This document shows, in pieces, positions 9,170 to 18,134 of a stretch of DNA of 64,000 bases; the first letter of the stretch is position 1, and every line of letters starts with the position of its first letter. The translations under genes were made by a program, and so were the position numbers. The notes beneath the pieces were generated by a model. It was not told the DNA's origin. It did no database searches and saw only the letters and a list, made by a program, of their open reading frames with translations. The DNA is from Klebsiella aerogenes KCTC 2190 (GTDB lineage Bacteria > Pseudomonadota > Gammaproteobacteria > Enterobacterales > Enterobacteriaceae): assembly GCF_000215745.1 (NCBI RefSeq), contig NC_015663.1, forward strand, positions 3,472,001 through 3,536,000, read 5' to 3'.

Positions 9170-10342
9170 ATGGAGATAGGTAATTACACAAAAAAACAAA
9201 ACAGCGTTGCTTTAGTGCGTGAATTTTTGCTCAAAGAAGGTCCTCAATCTCAAGCTTCCATATCTAGGAAAACTGGGTTATCACCCGCTATGGTAAATTA
9301 TGTCGTTAAAAAACTGCGTGAATTAGGTCATGCAGAACTACATTGGGTCAATGGCAGGGAATGTCTTGTATCGTTAATATACAAGAAAGGTTTATATTTC
9401 TCTGTATTGGTATCTATAGATAAAATTACCTGTGTGCTTTTTTTGTTTGAGTTGGAAAAAAAAATTACCCTTGTATATCCTGTAGCACAAGATGCACCTG
9501 AGGAAAACAATCCATATACGGTTGTTAAAATTATTAATTCTATTCTCGACGAAAACGAATTGACTATTACGGATGTCTCTGGGATCGCTATAAGCATTAT
9601 AGCCCCGCTCGATATTAATAGCGAAACTATCATTTCATGGTCAGCTGGTCGATTACCGGGATGGCGTGATATTAAGATTAAGTCCTTCTTCGAAAATGAA
9701 TTAAAAATCCCGGTTGTTATAGGTAACGATGCTAACCATTCGACGATGGCTGAATGGGTATGGGGTGTTGGTCGAGGTATTGATAATTTTGTTTATATTG
9801 CGTGCTCCAAGCAAATAGGTGGTGGAATTATTATCAATAACCATATCTATAAAGGTGGAAATGGTATGGCTGCAGAGTTTGGTCATCTGATCATCGATAA
9901 TTCAGGACCAGTTTGTTTTTGCGGATGCCGAGGCTGTCTCAATACCTTCATTTCAGAGCGGGCAATTATAATGAATTTATCAAAATCAGAGAGTTATAAG
10001 AATTCTTTAAATGAGATAATTCTAGCTGCTTCTGATGGTGACGCCGCATGTCAGCGGGTGTTGTTTGAAGCTGGCAGAGATCTTGGCAAAGCTTTAGCAA
10101 ACATAGCGAAAATTTTAGCCCCAGGAGTGATTGCGATAGGCGGTGATCTTTCGACCGCAGGGCCATTATTTTTTGATAGTCTTATGGCTACTATTGAAGA
10201 ACATAACCTTGGCGCAGTCTCAACAACCATTGATTTTAAACTCGCTCAACTGACAAACCAACCTGAAATACTGGGTGGTATTGCTGCTCTGCTGGAGCAA
10301 AACAACCAAGGAATGAATCATCTTCCTGACTGGATGAAGTGA
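9170..10342 (+). CDS. ROK-family transcriptional repressor (NagC/Mlc/XylR-like)
   Basis: Cytoplasmic 390-aa protein: N-terminal winged HTH (residues about 26-52, ASISRKTGLSPAMVNYVVKKL) fused to a ROK sugar-kinase-like domain. Sugar-binding signature residues are visible: GND at 185-187, AEFGH with Glu236 and His239, and the zinc motif CFCGCRGC with Cys251, Cys253 and Cys256. The HTH shows that it is a regulator, not a kinase. AGGAG precedes the ATG at proper spacing. Its place between the NodD-like gene and the catabolic operon suggests that it represses the flanking genes and responds to a released sugar such as glucose or a 3-keto hexose; the effector is an inference. Confidence 0.9.
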   Translation: MEIGNYTKKQNSVALVREFLLKEGPQSQASISRKTGLSPAMVNYVVKKLRELGHAELHWVNGRECLVSLIYKKGLYFSVLVSIDKITCVLFLFELEKKITLVYPVAQDAPEENNPYTVVKIINSILDENELTITDVSGIAISIIAPLDINSETIISWSAGRLPGWRDIKIKSFFENELKIPVVIGNDANHSTMAEWVWGVGRGIDNFVYIACSKQIGGGIIINNHIYKGGNGMAAEFGHLIIDNSGPVCFCGCRGCLNTFISERAIIMNLSKSESYKNSLNEIILAASDGDAACQRVLFEAGRDLGKALANIAKILAPGVIAIGGDLSTAGPLFFDSLMATIEEHNLGAVSTTIDFKLAQLTNQPEILGGIAALLEQNNQGMNHLPDWMK

Positions 10343-10370
10343 TGATAGGTTATAGGTCGGTATTAGATCT

Positions 10371-11090
10371 TCATTTAAAAAAATTAGTCCAAAGCCAGGA
10401 TAGGGGCATTGCCCACAATAATGCAGGAAGCATATTGGCTACTGGAAACATCTTAATGCCGCAAATTCTCAACCCTGTTGCCATCATTACCAAGCCTCCA
10501 ACCGCATAGAAATCGTTGCGCATAACTGTAGTCGTTAGTGGCAGAAGTAAAACTGCACTATATGCAAGTAGTAACTGAATAATCAACTGTGGAACAAAAA
10601 GGATGGCTACTGAGTAGCCGAGTCTAGTTGCAAAAAGTACGGCACAGAAAAAATCCATGAACGATTTAGTAACAAGCACGGAGGAATTTCCGTTCATACC
10701 CTCGTTCATTGCGCCGACAATGCCAGTTCCACTGGCTCCGAATAAAATAATTAAAGCTACGAAAATATTCAAAAACTCCTCGTTTGTTATTTCTCCTCGA
10801 GGTTTGGGTAAAATCGATTCTATACTGTATTTGGCTTTTGTGGCAATTTTATTTATTTTCTTTTCAAGCCTTATTAATTCACCAGTGAGGGCTCCTAGGA
10901 TGCCAGATAATACCAGCACAGGCATGTTGACGGTATCCATTATTAATATAACTGACATTGCCATTGAACAAATGCCGAACATTAATGGCATACCTTCATT
11001 AAGACGTCGGGGGATCCAAGGTGATAAAAGACTTCCGCCTACTGCGCCTACGATAATTGCAATACTATTTATATATGGGCCAATAATCAC
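10371..11090 (-). CDS. DUF554 family membrane protein (YqgA-like)
   Basis: Inner-membrane protein of 239 aa with about seven hydrophobic segments. The opening MIIGPYINSIAIIVGAVGGS and the block FGASGTGIVGAMNEGM are typical of the DUF554/YqgA family, whose function is not established. Starts at GTG 11090 with GGAG upstream; 35 bases after the glucokinase gene on the same strand, so it is the last gene of the minus-strand operon. It converges with the ROK gene with 28 bases between stops. A transport role for a pathway product or ion is conceivable but unsupported. Confidence 0.85.
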   Translation of the reverse strand: MIIGPYINSIAIIVGAVGGSLLSPWIPRRLNEGMPLMFGICSMAMSVILIMDTVNMPVLVLSGILGALTGELIRLEKKINKIATKAKYSIESILPKPRGEITNEEFLNIFVALIILFGASGTGIVGAMNEGMNGNSSVLVTKSFMDFFCAVLFATRLGYSVAILFVPQLIIQLLLAYSAVLLLPLTTTVMRNDFYAVGGLVMMATGLRICGIKMFPVANMLPALLWAMPLSWLWTNFFK

Positions 11091-11125
11091 GCTAATATCT
11101 CCAAGTATCCCCGCTTATTGCAGGC

Positions 11126-12094
11126 TTAATTTAATGAATAACCAAGAAATTGACGCATATGTGCACCCGCACCCAATAGTCCTGGCTGAGGATTAGTTAT
11201 TAAGAACACCGGGATATCTTTGAGATATTCGCAGAAGCGACCTTTATCTTCAAATGCATTCCTAAATCCTGATGATTTGAAAAACTCCAGGAAGCGTGGA
11301 ACAATCCCGCCAGCAATATATACTCCACCAAAGGTCCCCATAGTCAGAGCCAGATTGCCACCAAATCGACCTAATAAAATGCAGAAAAGGCTGAGCGCGC
11401 GGCGGCAGTCTACACATTCGTTAGCTAAAGCTCGGTCAGTGATGTCCTTTGGTTTGAGTTTCTCTGGAATTCTTCCATCGACTTTTACAATACCCTTATA
11501 TAGATTAACTAGCCCAGGACCAGATAGTACTCGCTCGTATGAAATACGGCCATGATCTTTTCTCAGCACGGAGAGTATGCGATCTTCTTCTTCGCTGTTC
11601 GGGGCAAAATCAACATGGCCACCTTCGCCTGGAAGGCTGATAACTTGATTCTCAGACTGTATAAGATGGCAAACCCCTAAACCGGTACCGGCACCATAAA
11701 CGGCTACCGGTTTATTTCGCTCTGGATTCCCACCACCAAGTTTTAGCAAGTCTGAATCTTTCAACATTGGAATAGACATGGAAACAGCTTTGAAATCATT
11801 AATGACCTCAAGATGTGTAAGACCAAGGTTTAGCTTCATCGAGTTTATCGAAAATGCCCAACTATGATTAGTCATGTCAACCCAGTCATTTGTTATAGGA
11901 CAAGCAATGGCAATACAAGCTTCATCAACAGTTACGTGCTGGCCTTCAAGATAGTGCGTGATGACATCTTGTAGAGTTGCGTAATCATTTGCCGAATAGG
12001 TATGGATATGCGAGATTTTACCGTCAGCCACATCGCACAGAGCTAGCCTGGCATTTGTACCGCCGACATCGCCAACAAGTATAAATTTAGACAT
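11126..12094 (-). CDS. glk: Glucokinase (Glk type)
   Basis: Cytoplasmic ATP-dependent phosphorylation of free D-glucose to glucose 6-phosphate. The 322-aa product matches enterobacterial Glk over its full length (E. coli Glk has 321 aa): phosphate-binding [13 protein letters not shown] at the N-terminus, VINDFKAVS with the catalytic Asp, [21 protein letters not shown] and GRFGGNLAL. The ATG at 12094 is chosen because AAGGTG lies 7 bases upstream and this start aligns with E. coli Glk. It belongs to the minus-strand operon and is presumably an extra copy, since the housekeeping glk lies elsewhere in enterobacteria. Its presence predicts that the pathway yields unphosphorylated glucose in the cytoplasm. 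Confidence 0.93.
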   Translation of the reverse strand: MSKFILVGDVGGTNARLALCDVADGKISHIHTYSANDYATLQDVITHYLEGQHVTVDEACIAIACPITNDWVDMTNHSWAFSINSMKLNLGLTHLEVINDFKAVSMSIPMLKDSDLLKLGGGNPERNKPVAVYGAGTGLGVCHLIQSENQVISLPGEGGHVDFAPNSEEEDRILSVLRKDHGRISYERVLSGPGLVNLYKGIVKVDGRIPEKLKPKDITDRALANECVDCRRALSLFCILLGRFGGNLALTMGTFGGVYIAGGIVPRFLEFFKSSGFRNAFEDKGRFCEYLKDIPVFLITNPQPGLLGAGAHMRQFLGYSLN

Positions 12095-12128
12095 TAAATA
12101 CACCTTAATGAATTGGTAATAAAGCGAC

Positions 12129-12163
12129 ATTGGTGAGCTTTCAGGGATGTTCAGTTCACCAAT
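12129..12163 (-). other. Intercistronic hairpin between GMC and glk genes
   Basis: Inverted repeat ATTGGTGAGCT / AGTTCACCAAT (11 bp with one G-U pair, 13-base loop) without a following T-run. Likely an RNA-stabilising or processing element rather than a terminator. Confidence 0.55.
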
Positions 12164-12186
12164 TTGACACGTTACAAATCAGGATG

Positions 12187-13854
12187 CTAAAGCTGACCAT
12201 TTTTATATTGGGTTGCCGCGTAATCACAAGCTCGCGCTGTAATTGCCATCATAGTTAATGTTGGACCAACAGTACCGCTGGTTACAAAACATGCGCCATC
12301 TGTGACAAAAACATTGCTCGCATCCCAACATTGGTTGTAATTGTTAAGCACTGAACTTTCCGGATCATCTCCCATCCTTGCACCACCGCTTTCATGGATA
12401 GCAGCACCCAGACCGACACTTTTCTTAAAGGAGAGTCGGAAAATTGTTTTCGTAAGAAGTGTTTCGTTGGGCATTGCATTCCGCCCATCTTCAAGCCCAA
12501 GTGCTGTTCCAGCAAAATCGATGTTGTAATTGCACTCCGTCACCATCTCCTTAATTGCACGTAATTGCTCTTTCAAGACGAGCAGATCGTTGGCTCCAAA
12601 AGAACAATTAATGTGTGGAGCAGGGATTCCCCATGCATCTTTCTTTTTAAAATTCAGCGTTATACAATTTTCTTTTCGCGGTAACATTTCGCCAAAACCC
12701 ATAAGTCCAAACTGTGCCGGGCTCCCTGGCGGAACATAACCTCGTCCAATAACCCCCTGGAACGCAAACCCACGTAGATAGTTTTTCTGGCTATCCTGGC
12801 CTAGGTTCTGGAAGCGAGGAATAACAATTCCGCCTGCGGGACGACAGAAGGGATCCTGGATAATTGTTTTATCGTATTCCCAACCCTTACTGTCAGGCAC
12901 AGAACCGGCAATAAGGCTTGGTGTCTGTTCTAGAAAATAACGTCCTAACAATCCCGTAGAATTACCAATGCCTTCAGGATGACGTGAAGAGCGCGAATTT
13001 AGCAGTAAGCGCACGGATTCAATTGCTGAGGCGCATAGCATGACCATGCCTCCGCGTACGCTATGTTCCTGCTTTGTTAATCTGTCTATAAATGTAACGC
13101 CGACTGCTTTACCACTTACCGGATCTACATCAATTTGCTTTGCTATAGCATCAGTACGTAACTCCAGACGACCTGTATCGATTGCTGCTTGTACCCCTAC
13201 TGGAATTCGCTTCAGGTTTGGGGTTGAAAAACGCCAACTGATAACTTTGCGTTCGGGCCACTTAGATTCGACCTTACTTTTAAATGCCTTTTCCGGTTTT
13301 GTTAGAATCGGTGCTTGAATATATTTACCATCGGGAAGATTCGGAATATTTTCTTCAGTCCCGTAAACCCCGAGGAATTCTTCAATGTGCGTATACCAAG
13401 GGGACAGTTCCTCGTAGCTGATCGGCCAATCCTGGCCGTAACCGTCGTAACTTGCAGCTTTGAAATCGTAGTCAGACATCCGTTGCAAAACTCGGCCATA
13501 TGTATGGAGTCTTCCACCGAGCTGTCTGCCACGGATCCAAAGAAAATATTGCCCTTTTGGTGTTGTGTAAGGGTTTTGCCAGTCATTCACAAAGAGATGG
13601 CGGTACTCGTTACTCATATACGCTGCACGCGCCTGTAAAGGCTGTCCAGTTAATGCAATTTTAAAACGGGCAAGTGCATCTATTTTTTTTATCTTTTCGT
13701 TATTACCCGGCGTTATGGGGAAATCTTTTTCGCCTAAAAATGGGCCAGCCTCCAGCAAAATTATATTCATCCCTTTCTCAGTTAATTCCTTCACCGCGAT
13801 GCTGCCAGCTACTCCTGAGCCGATAACAATTGCGTCATAAAATTCTTTTTTCAT
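12187..13854 (-). CDS. GMC-family FAD oxidoreductase, candidate glycoside 3-oxidase (CarA-like)
   Basis: Cytoplasmic flavoprotein of 555 aa without signal peptide. FAD-binding GSGVAG at residues 12-17 followed by an acidic strand end (LLEAGP); substrate and catalytic region at the C-terminus with HESGGARMG (His at about 487) and DGACFVTSGTVGPTLTMMA. In most GMC enzymes the last motif reads NPT; here it is GPT, so the second catalytic residue may be supplied differently. Start 13854 (MKKEFYDA) has GAGG five bases upstream and replaces a TTG six codons earlier. GMC proteins in bacterial C-glycoside clusters (CarA) oxidise the sugar 3-hydroxyl to a ketone; I infer the same here from the neighbouring CarB/CarC-like genes. 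Other sugar or polyol oxidations are possible. Confidence 0.85.
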   Translation of the reverse strand: MKKEFYDAIVIGSGVAGSIAVKELTEKGMNIILLEAGPFLGEKDFPITPGNNEKIKKIDALARFKIALTGQPLQARAAYMSNEYRHLFVNDWQNPYTTPKGQYFLWIRGRQLGGRLHTYGRVLQRMSDYDFKAASYDGYGQDWPISYEELSPWYTHIEEFLGVYGTEENIPNLPDGKYIQAPILTKPEKAFKSKVESKWPERKVISWRFSTPNLKRIPVGVQAAIDTGRLELRTDAIAKQIDVDPVSGKAVGVTFIDRLTKQEHSVRGGMVMLCASAIESVRLLLNSRSSRHPEGIGNSTGLLGRYFLEQTPSLIAGSVPDSKGWEYDKTIIQDPFCRPAGGIVIPRFQNLGQDSQKNYLRGFAFQGVIGRGYVPPGSPAQFGLMGFGEMLPRKENCITLNFKKKDAWGIPAPHINCSFGANDLLVLKEQLRAIKEMVTECNYNIDFAGTALGLEDGRNAMPNETLLTKTIFRLSFKKSVGLGAAIHESGGARMGDDPESSVLNNYNQCWDASNVFVTDGACFVTSGTVGPTLTMMAITARACDYAATQYKNGQL

Positions 13855-13910
13855 TTCTGCCTCGGCCGACAATTACCGGTTAATTATTAATTCTGCTAAT
13901 AAATAAAACA

Positions 13911-13932
13911 GGAGATAGCGTGGTCTATCTCC
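13911..13932 (-). other. Intercistronic hairpin between isomerase and GMC genes
   Basis: Perfect 8-bp stem GGAGATAG / CTATCTCC with a 6-base loop; on the minus strand it is followed by a U-rich stretch (TGTTTTATTT), so partial termination or processing inside the operon is possible. Confidence 0.55.
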
Positions 13933-13943
13933 TTTTGCCGAAA

Positions 13944-14999
13944 TCAGGAGATTCCAATCATTTTTTTGATTTCTGAAATATCGTTTCCAGTCTCAGCGAA
14001 ATCATCAAAAGCACGACTGGATACATTGATGATATGGTCTTGGATAAAACGACTTCCTTCCCGCGCACCATCTTCACTGTTTTTCAGGCAACATTCCCAT
14101 TCGAGTACAGCCCAGCCACTGTAATCATATTGAGCGAGCTTGCTAAAAATTGTTTTGAAATCGATCTGTCCATCACCAGGTGAGCGGAATCGTCCGGCGC
14201 GCTGTAGCCAGGGTTGGTACCCACCGTATACACCACTCCGACCATTTTTGTTAAACTCGGCGTCTTTGACGTGAAATGCTTTGATTCTCTCGTGATAAAT
14301 GTCGATGTAATCCAGATAATCAATCTGTTGAAGATGCAAATGGCTTGGGTCAAAGAGGATGTTGCAGCGTGGATGGTAGTTGACCTCATCAAGAAAACGT
14401 TCAAATGTTGCACCGTCATGTAGATCTTCACTTGGGTGAATTTCATAGCAAACGTCGACGCCATGTTCTTCAAAAGTGTTGAGTATTGGCAACCAGCGTT
14501 TCGCCAGTTCTTTAAAGCTTTCATCAAAAAGTACTGTGTTATGAGGTGGCCATGGATAGAGGTATGGCCAAGCGAGGGAACCTGAAAATGTTGCATGTGC
14601 GTTCAGCCCGAGTCGTGCGGATGCAATAGCTGCCTTTTTGACGATACCCACAGCCCATTCCTGCCGGGAGTGTGGGTCGCGCGCAACCCCATTGGGGGCA
14701 AAACCGCTGAAGGGTTGGTCATAAGCAGGATGAACAGCGACAAGTTGTCCTTCCAAATGAGTGGATAATTCGCTAATTTGTAAGCCATGTTCCGCAAGTA
14801 AGGCTTTGACGTCATCGCAATATTGCTGGCTTTGGGCTGCCAGTTCAACGTCAAAGATGTTTTTGTGATTACAAGGAATTTGTAAAGCTTTGAATCCGAG
14901 ATTCGCAGCCCAAATAGCCAGTCCTTCGAGGGTATTAAACGGAGATGTACTTCCAATAAATTGTGAAAGAAAAATGCCAGGACCTTTAAGAGTGTTCAT
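13944..14999 (-). CDS. Sugar phosphate isomerase/epimerase family TIM-barrel protein
   Basis: Cytoplasmic AP-endonuclease-2-type TIM barrel of 351 aa. Likely divalent-metal ligands are Glu186 (CYEIHP), Asp217 (LFDPSHL), His243 (AFHVKDAEF) and Glu300 or Glu302 (VLEWECCLK). Very strong ribosome site GAGGAGG before ATG 14999. This subtype, with the LEWECCLKN ending, is commonly found beside Gfo/Idh and GMC genes. Named isomerases act on hydroxy-ketone sugars; in this context it may hydrate the 2-hydroxy-3-keto-glucal released by lyases, or interconvert 3-keto sugars. It could alternatively be a second deglycosidase alpha-type subunit. Family call is firm, reaction inferred. Confidence 0.85.
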   Translation of the reverse strand: MNTLKGPGIFLSQFIGSTSPFNTLEGLAIWAANLGFKALQIPCNHKNIFDVELAAQSQQYCDDVKALLAEHGLQISELSTHLEGQLVAVHPAYDQPFSGFAPNGVARDPHSRQEWAVGIVKKAAIASARLGLNAHATFSGSLAWPYLYPWPPHNTVLFDESFKELAKRWLPILNTFEEHGVDVCYEIHPSEDLHDGATFERFLDEVNYHPRCNILFDPSHLHLQQIDYLDYIDIYHERIKAFHVKDAEFNKNGRSGVYGGYQPWLQRAGRFRSPGDGQIDFKTIFSKLAQYDYSGWAVLEWECCLKNSEDGAREGSRFIQDHIINVSSRAFDDFAETGNDISEIKKMIGIS

Positions 15000-15051
15000 A
15001 TAACCTCCTCATTAACCGGGGCAATGTTGCTAGAATTGAATGTACGAAACG

Positions 15052-15079
15052 AAGTGGCGCAAATTTAAGTGCGCCACTT
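15052..15079 (-). other. Intercistronic hairpin between Gfo/Idh and isomerase genes
   Basis: Perfect 10-bp stem AAGTGGCGCA / TGCGCCACTT with an 8-base loop, just after the stop codon of the first operon gene; no T-run follows on the minus strand. Confidence 0.6.
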
Positions 15080-15091
15080 AATTAAGAGAGA

Positions 15092-16216
15092 TTAGAACTC
15101 TACTGCCTGACCAGTTTCAGCAGATTTGTAGATTGCTTCCAGCACCTGAGTCACAATGAATGCTTGTTCCGCGGTAACAACTGGTTCCTTGTCGTTTTCA
15201 ATCGCATCAATGAAAGCAGCAAGTTCTGCATCCGCCACACGGAAAGGTTCGTTTCCAAGATCTAATGGACCAGGGCCGCCAAGTACGAATGGCTCAATAT
15301 CTACCAATTCACCAAAGCGCGCAGTATTAAATACAATACTACCTGTGCCGTCTACGGCTGAAGTTGGTGCAGCGGCACCATCACCTACTAATTCGGCACC
15401 AGCCTTTGTACCACAGAGTGTGACCTGTCCTTCACGGGCTTTAAGGATATTCAGCGCCCAGGAAGCCTCCAGGAAGATTGTTGCGCCATTTTCCATTTTG
15501 ATGAAACCGAACGCAGAATCTTCTACGTCGATAGTTTTTGGGTTCCATGGGCCAAACAAATTACCCTCATAATTGTCTTTCATTTTATGGAACACCGAAC
15601 CTGAAACCACCTTCGGCTTATAGTTGTCCATTGTCCACAGGGCAATATCCAGAGCATGGGTACCGATATCAATAAGCGGGCCGCCACCTTGTTTCTCTTT
15701 GTCCAGGAAAACACCCCAGGTAGGAACTGCTTTACGACGAACTGCATGGGCTTTTGCAAAATAGACTTCACCCAAATCACCCTCTGCGCTTGCTTGTTTT
15801 AAGATTTGTACGTCTTTACGGAATCGGTTCTGGTAGCCGATGGTGAGTTTTTTACCAGTACGTTTTGCCGCATCCAGCATTTTCTGCGCATCTGCTGTTG
15901 TTGCCGCCATCGGTTTTTCACAAAGGACATGTTTACCTGCCTCAAGAGCATCTACTGTCAGAGGGCTATGAGAGTTATTAGGAGTCAGAATGTAGACAAC
16001 ATCAATGGAAGTATCTTTAAGTAATTCGTGATGGTCTGAATAAGTTTTCGCTCCGGGGATGCCGAATTTAGCGGCTGCATCAATGGCACGATCAACTTCG
16101 ATATCACAGAAAGCGACCAGGTCTACACGATCTTTGGCTTTTTCAAATGCAGGAAAATGTTTACACACTGCAATACGGCCGCAACCAATAATACCAATAC
16201 GTAATTTTTTAACCAT
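15092..16216 (-). CDS. Gfo/Idh/MocA family NAD(P)-dependent oxidoreductase
   Basis: Cytoplasmic 374-aa dehydrogenase, first gene of the minus-strand operon. N-terminal Rossmann motif GIIGCGRIA (8-16), the family's catalytic EKP at 100-102 (Lys101), and the active-site helix with Asp183 and His187 (LIDIGTHALD). No signal peptide. Members of this family (for example DgpA of puerarin-degrading bacteria and enzymes of the 3-keto-glucoside pathway of Bacteroides) oxidise sugar 3-hydroxyls or reduce 3-keto sugars. With a GMC oxidase already present, reduction of 3-keto-glucose to glucose, feeding the adjacent glucokinase, is the simplest role. Family certain, reaction inferred. Confidence 0.88.
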   Translation of the reverse strand: MVKKLRIGIIGCGRIAVCKHFPAFEKAKDRVDLVAFCDIEVDRAIDAAAKFGIPGAKTYSDHHELLKDTSIDVVYILTPNNSHSPLTVDALEAGKHVLCEKPMAATTADAQKMLDAAKRTGKKLTIGYQNRFRKDVQILKQASAEGDLGEVYFAKAHAVRRKAVPTWGVFLDKEKQGGGPLIDIGTHALDIALWTMDNYKPKVVSGSVFHKMKDNYEGNLFGPWNPKTIDVEDSAFGFIKMENGATIFLEASWALNILKAREGQVTLCGTKAGAELVGDGAAAPTSAVDGTGSIVFNTARFGELVDIEPFVLGGPGPLDLGNEPFRVADAELAAFIDAIENDKEPVVTAEQAFIVTQVLEAIYKSAETGQAVEF

Positions 16217-16286
16217 TTCATTTATCTCCGGCTATAAACCTAATCAGGGCTGTAATTTCTTAAGAGGTTATAACAATAATAATAAT

Positions 16287-16309
16287 TTGATTTGATTGGC
16301 TCAAATCAA
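16287..16309. promoter_or_regulatory. Candidate operator: palindrome TTGATTT-N9-AAATCAA
   Basis: Perfect 7-bp inverted arms with a 9-base spacer, about 71 bases before the Gfo/Idh start codon. The size suits a dimeric repressor such as the ROK protein or a LysR dimer. No second copy was found by eye. Confidence 0.4.
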
Positions 16310-16683
16310 GAAGGTGCTACTGTTATGACGCAAATTAAAAATAAAAGGAAATGGCTTGTATGGATATAGGGTATCGGCCAAGCAGATACCTATCTAAAGT
16401 AGATTTAATAATCGACAGAAATTATAGAGATATTGGTCACATTTTTCCAAATGTACTATCCAATATTGTTTGTTGTTAAACTTAACCTATTGAAAAAAAA
16501 CAAGTTAAAATTCCTGGGTGAGAGTGGATTTTATGGTCAATTAATAATCAATCATTCAATCATATAATTAATTGCCTTTTTATTATTTTTGTTATTTTTT
16601 AGTATCTTATTGTATTTATTGATTATATTTGGTTTTTATTGCAATTGCTTGCGAATGGGTGGTTTTTCATACCATTCAAAAAA

Positions 16684-16699
16684 TGAAGTCTTGATCACA
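16684..16699. promoter_or_regulatory. CRP-like site TGAAGTCTTGATCACA
   Basis: About 101 bases before the MFS start codon; identical at 13 of 16 positions to the site at 4772-4787. Right half TCACA fits CRP; left half is poor. Confidence 0.35.
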
Positions 16700-16799
16700 A
16701 AAAAGAAAACTTTCCATTGTGGGATTTTAATATTTGGAATCTATTAAGGGCCAATAAACTCGTTCAACACCGGTGTCCCTACCAACGGCGGAGTTAAAA

Positions 16800-18071
16800 A
16801 TGCCAAGTTACTTAGTCGAAGATAATTCGAAATCAGTAGACCCATGCGTAAGCAAAGAGAAACCTGTGGGTAATGAAGCGATGACAAAGCCAATGTATAT
16901 ATTTAGCAGGCTTAGTATTCTGATGCTGCTACAATTTGTTGTTTTTGGATCCTGGTTTGCAACGATGGGCTTAGTTTTGTTTACCTATAAGCTCGGCTCC
17001 ATTATCGGTATGGCTTATACACTCTGTGCCATTGCCGCTATTATTTCACCTTTAGTATTTGGTGCTGTAGGTGATCGATTCATTTCATCTGAAAAAATAT
17101 TGGGTTTTTTGCACATTTTAGGTGGTATTGTTCAATTTATGATCCCTGCGTTGGTTGTATCGGGAAACAGCAACGTAATTTTAATCTTCATCTTTATTTA
17201 TATGATTTTCTTCCAACCAACTCAGGGATTGGTTAATTCACTTTCCTTCCAGCATCTTGGTAGTAAAAGTGATTTATATCCCTATCTTCGACTGTTCGCA
17301 ACGGGAGGGTGGGCAGTTGGAGGATTTATTGTTGGGATCCTTGGTTATTCTTCTACTGTAGGAATATTTTATGTGGCAGGAATTTCTAGCATTGTATTGG
17401 GTGGTTATTCTTTCACGCTGCCACGAACTTACCCAAGTGTCAAAGATAAAAAATTCAATGTATTAGATGCGTTAGGATTTCGCTCTCTTCAGCTATTTAA
17501 GAATAGAAATTTTGCAATATTAATGCTTTGTGCATTATTAACGTCAATATCATTGGGTGTATATAACACATATGCCTCAACTTTTATCGGTGCATTAGGT
17601 ATACCTGGTGTTGCTTCTGTCATGGCTTTAGGGCAAATATCAGAAGTGGCATTTATTGTGTTAGTGCCTTTTGTTATTAAACGCATTGGCATGAAATGGG
17701 CATTACTTATTGGTATGGCAATGTGGGGAATTCGCTTTATCATGTTTATCCTTGCCGCGAAAGGCCATCACTGGACCGCAATCATAGGAGTGGGATTACA
17801 TGGACTTTGCAACGATTTTTTCTTAATTATCAGTGCTATGTATCTTGATAGACTTGCGCCACCTGAGCTAAAGGTACAAGCACAAAGCTGGCTGATCATT
17901 GCGATATCTGGTTTTGGGGCTGCGTTTGGTTCTCTTATCTCAGGATACGTGTACTCCACTACAGTCAACCCTGAACAGGAGTACTCATGGATTACACTAT
18001 GGTCAGTTCCAATTAGCATTGCTGTATTAACGACTATTATTTGGCTTATATTGTTTAATGAAGATAAATAA
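16800..18071 (+). CDS. MFS transporter, nucleoside:H+ symporter (NupG/YegT-like) family
   Basis: Inner-membrane 12-helix carrier, 423 aa. Start 16800 (MPSYLVEDN) is preferred over GTG 16773 because GGAG stands six bases upstream. The LSILMLLQFVVFGSWFATMG opening, the ADRF-like loop GDRFISSEK, FFQPTQGLVNSLSFQHL, the LFATGGWAVGG segment and QISEVAFI resemble the NupG/XapB/YegT group, which imports nucleosides and, in some clusters, glycosides. First gene of the plus-strand operon with the deglycosidase-like pair, so it probably imports the intact glycoside. The N-terminal about 38 residues form an unusual hydrophilic extension. Confidence 0.87.
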   Translation: MPSYLVEDNSKSVDPCVSKEKPVGNEAMTKPMYIFSRLSILMLLQFVVFGSWFATMGLVLFTYKLGSIIGMAYTLCAIAAIISPLVFGAVGDRFISSEKILGFLHILGGIVQFMIPALVVSGNSNVILIFIFIYMIFFQPTQGLVNSLSFQHLGSKSDLYPYLRLFATGGWAVGGFIVGILGYSSTVGIFYVAGISSIVLGGYSFTLPRTYPSVKDKKFNVLDALGFRSLQLFKNRNFAILMLCALLTSISLGVYNTYASTFIGALGIPGVASVMALGQISEVAFIVLVPFVIKRIGMKWALLIGMAMWGIRFIMFILAAKGHHWTAIIGVGLHGLCNDFFLIISAMYLDRLAPPELKVQAQSWLIIAISGFGAAFGSLISGYVYSTTVNPEQEYSWITLWSVPISIAVLTTIIWLILFNEDK

Positions 18072-18134
18072 TGTTATGTAAATTGTGAATTTAGGTTTGG
18101 TTTATCAGGATTTAATTAATTTGTTGGAGGAATT

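Larger units (their letters stand above)
16217..16799. promoter_or_regulatory. Divergent promoter region of the two catabolic operons
   Basis: 583 AT-rich bases between the Gfo/Idh gene (minus) and the MFS gene (plus). Besides the palindrome and CRP-like site listed separately, it contains a wide inverted repeat CAATTAAT (16538-16545) / ATTAATTG (16567-16574) enclosing AATCAATCATTCAATCAT, which may be an operator or only AT-rich coincidence. No coding frame seen. Confidence 0.55.

Noticed and set aside
10657..11196. 179-codon plus-strand frame opposite the DUF554 gene
   Set aside because: Complement of a membrane-protein gene, which often leaves long antisense frames; DUF554 on the minus strand has the ribosome site and family match.
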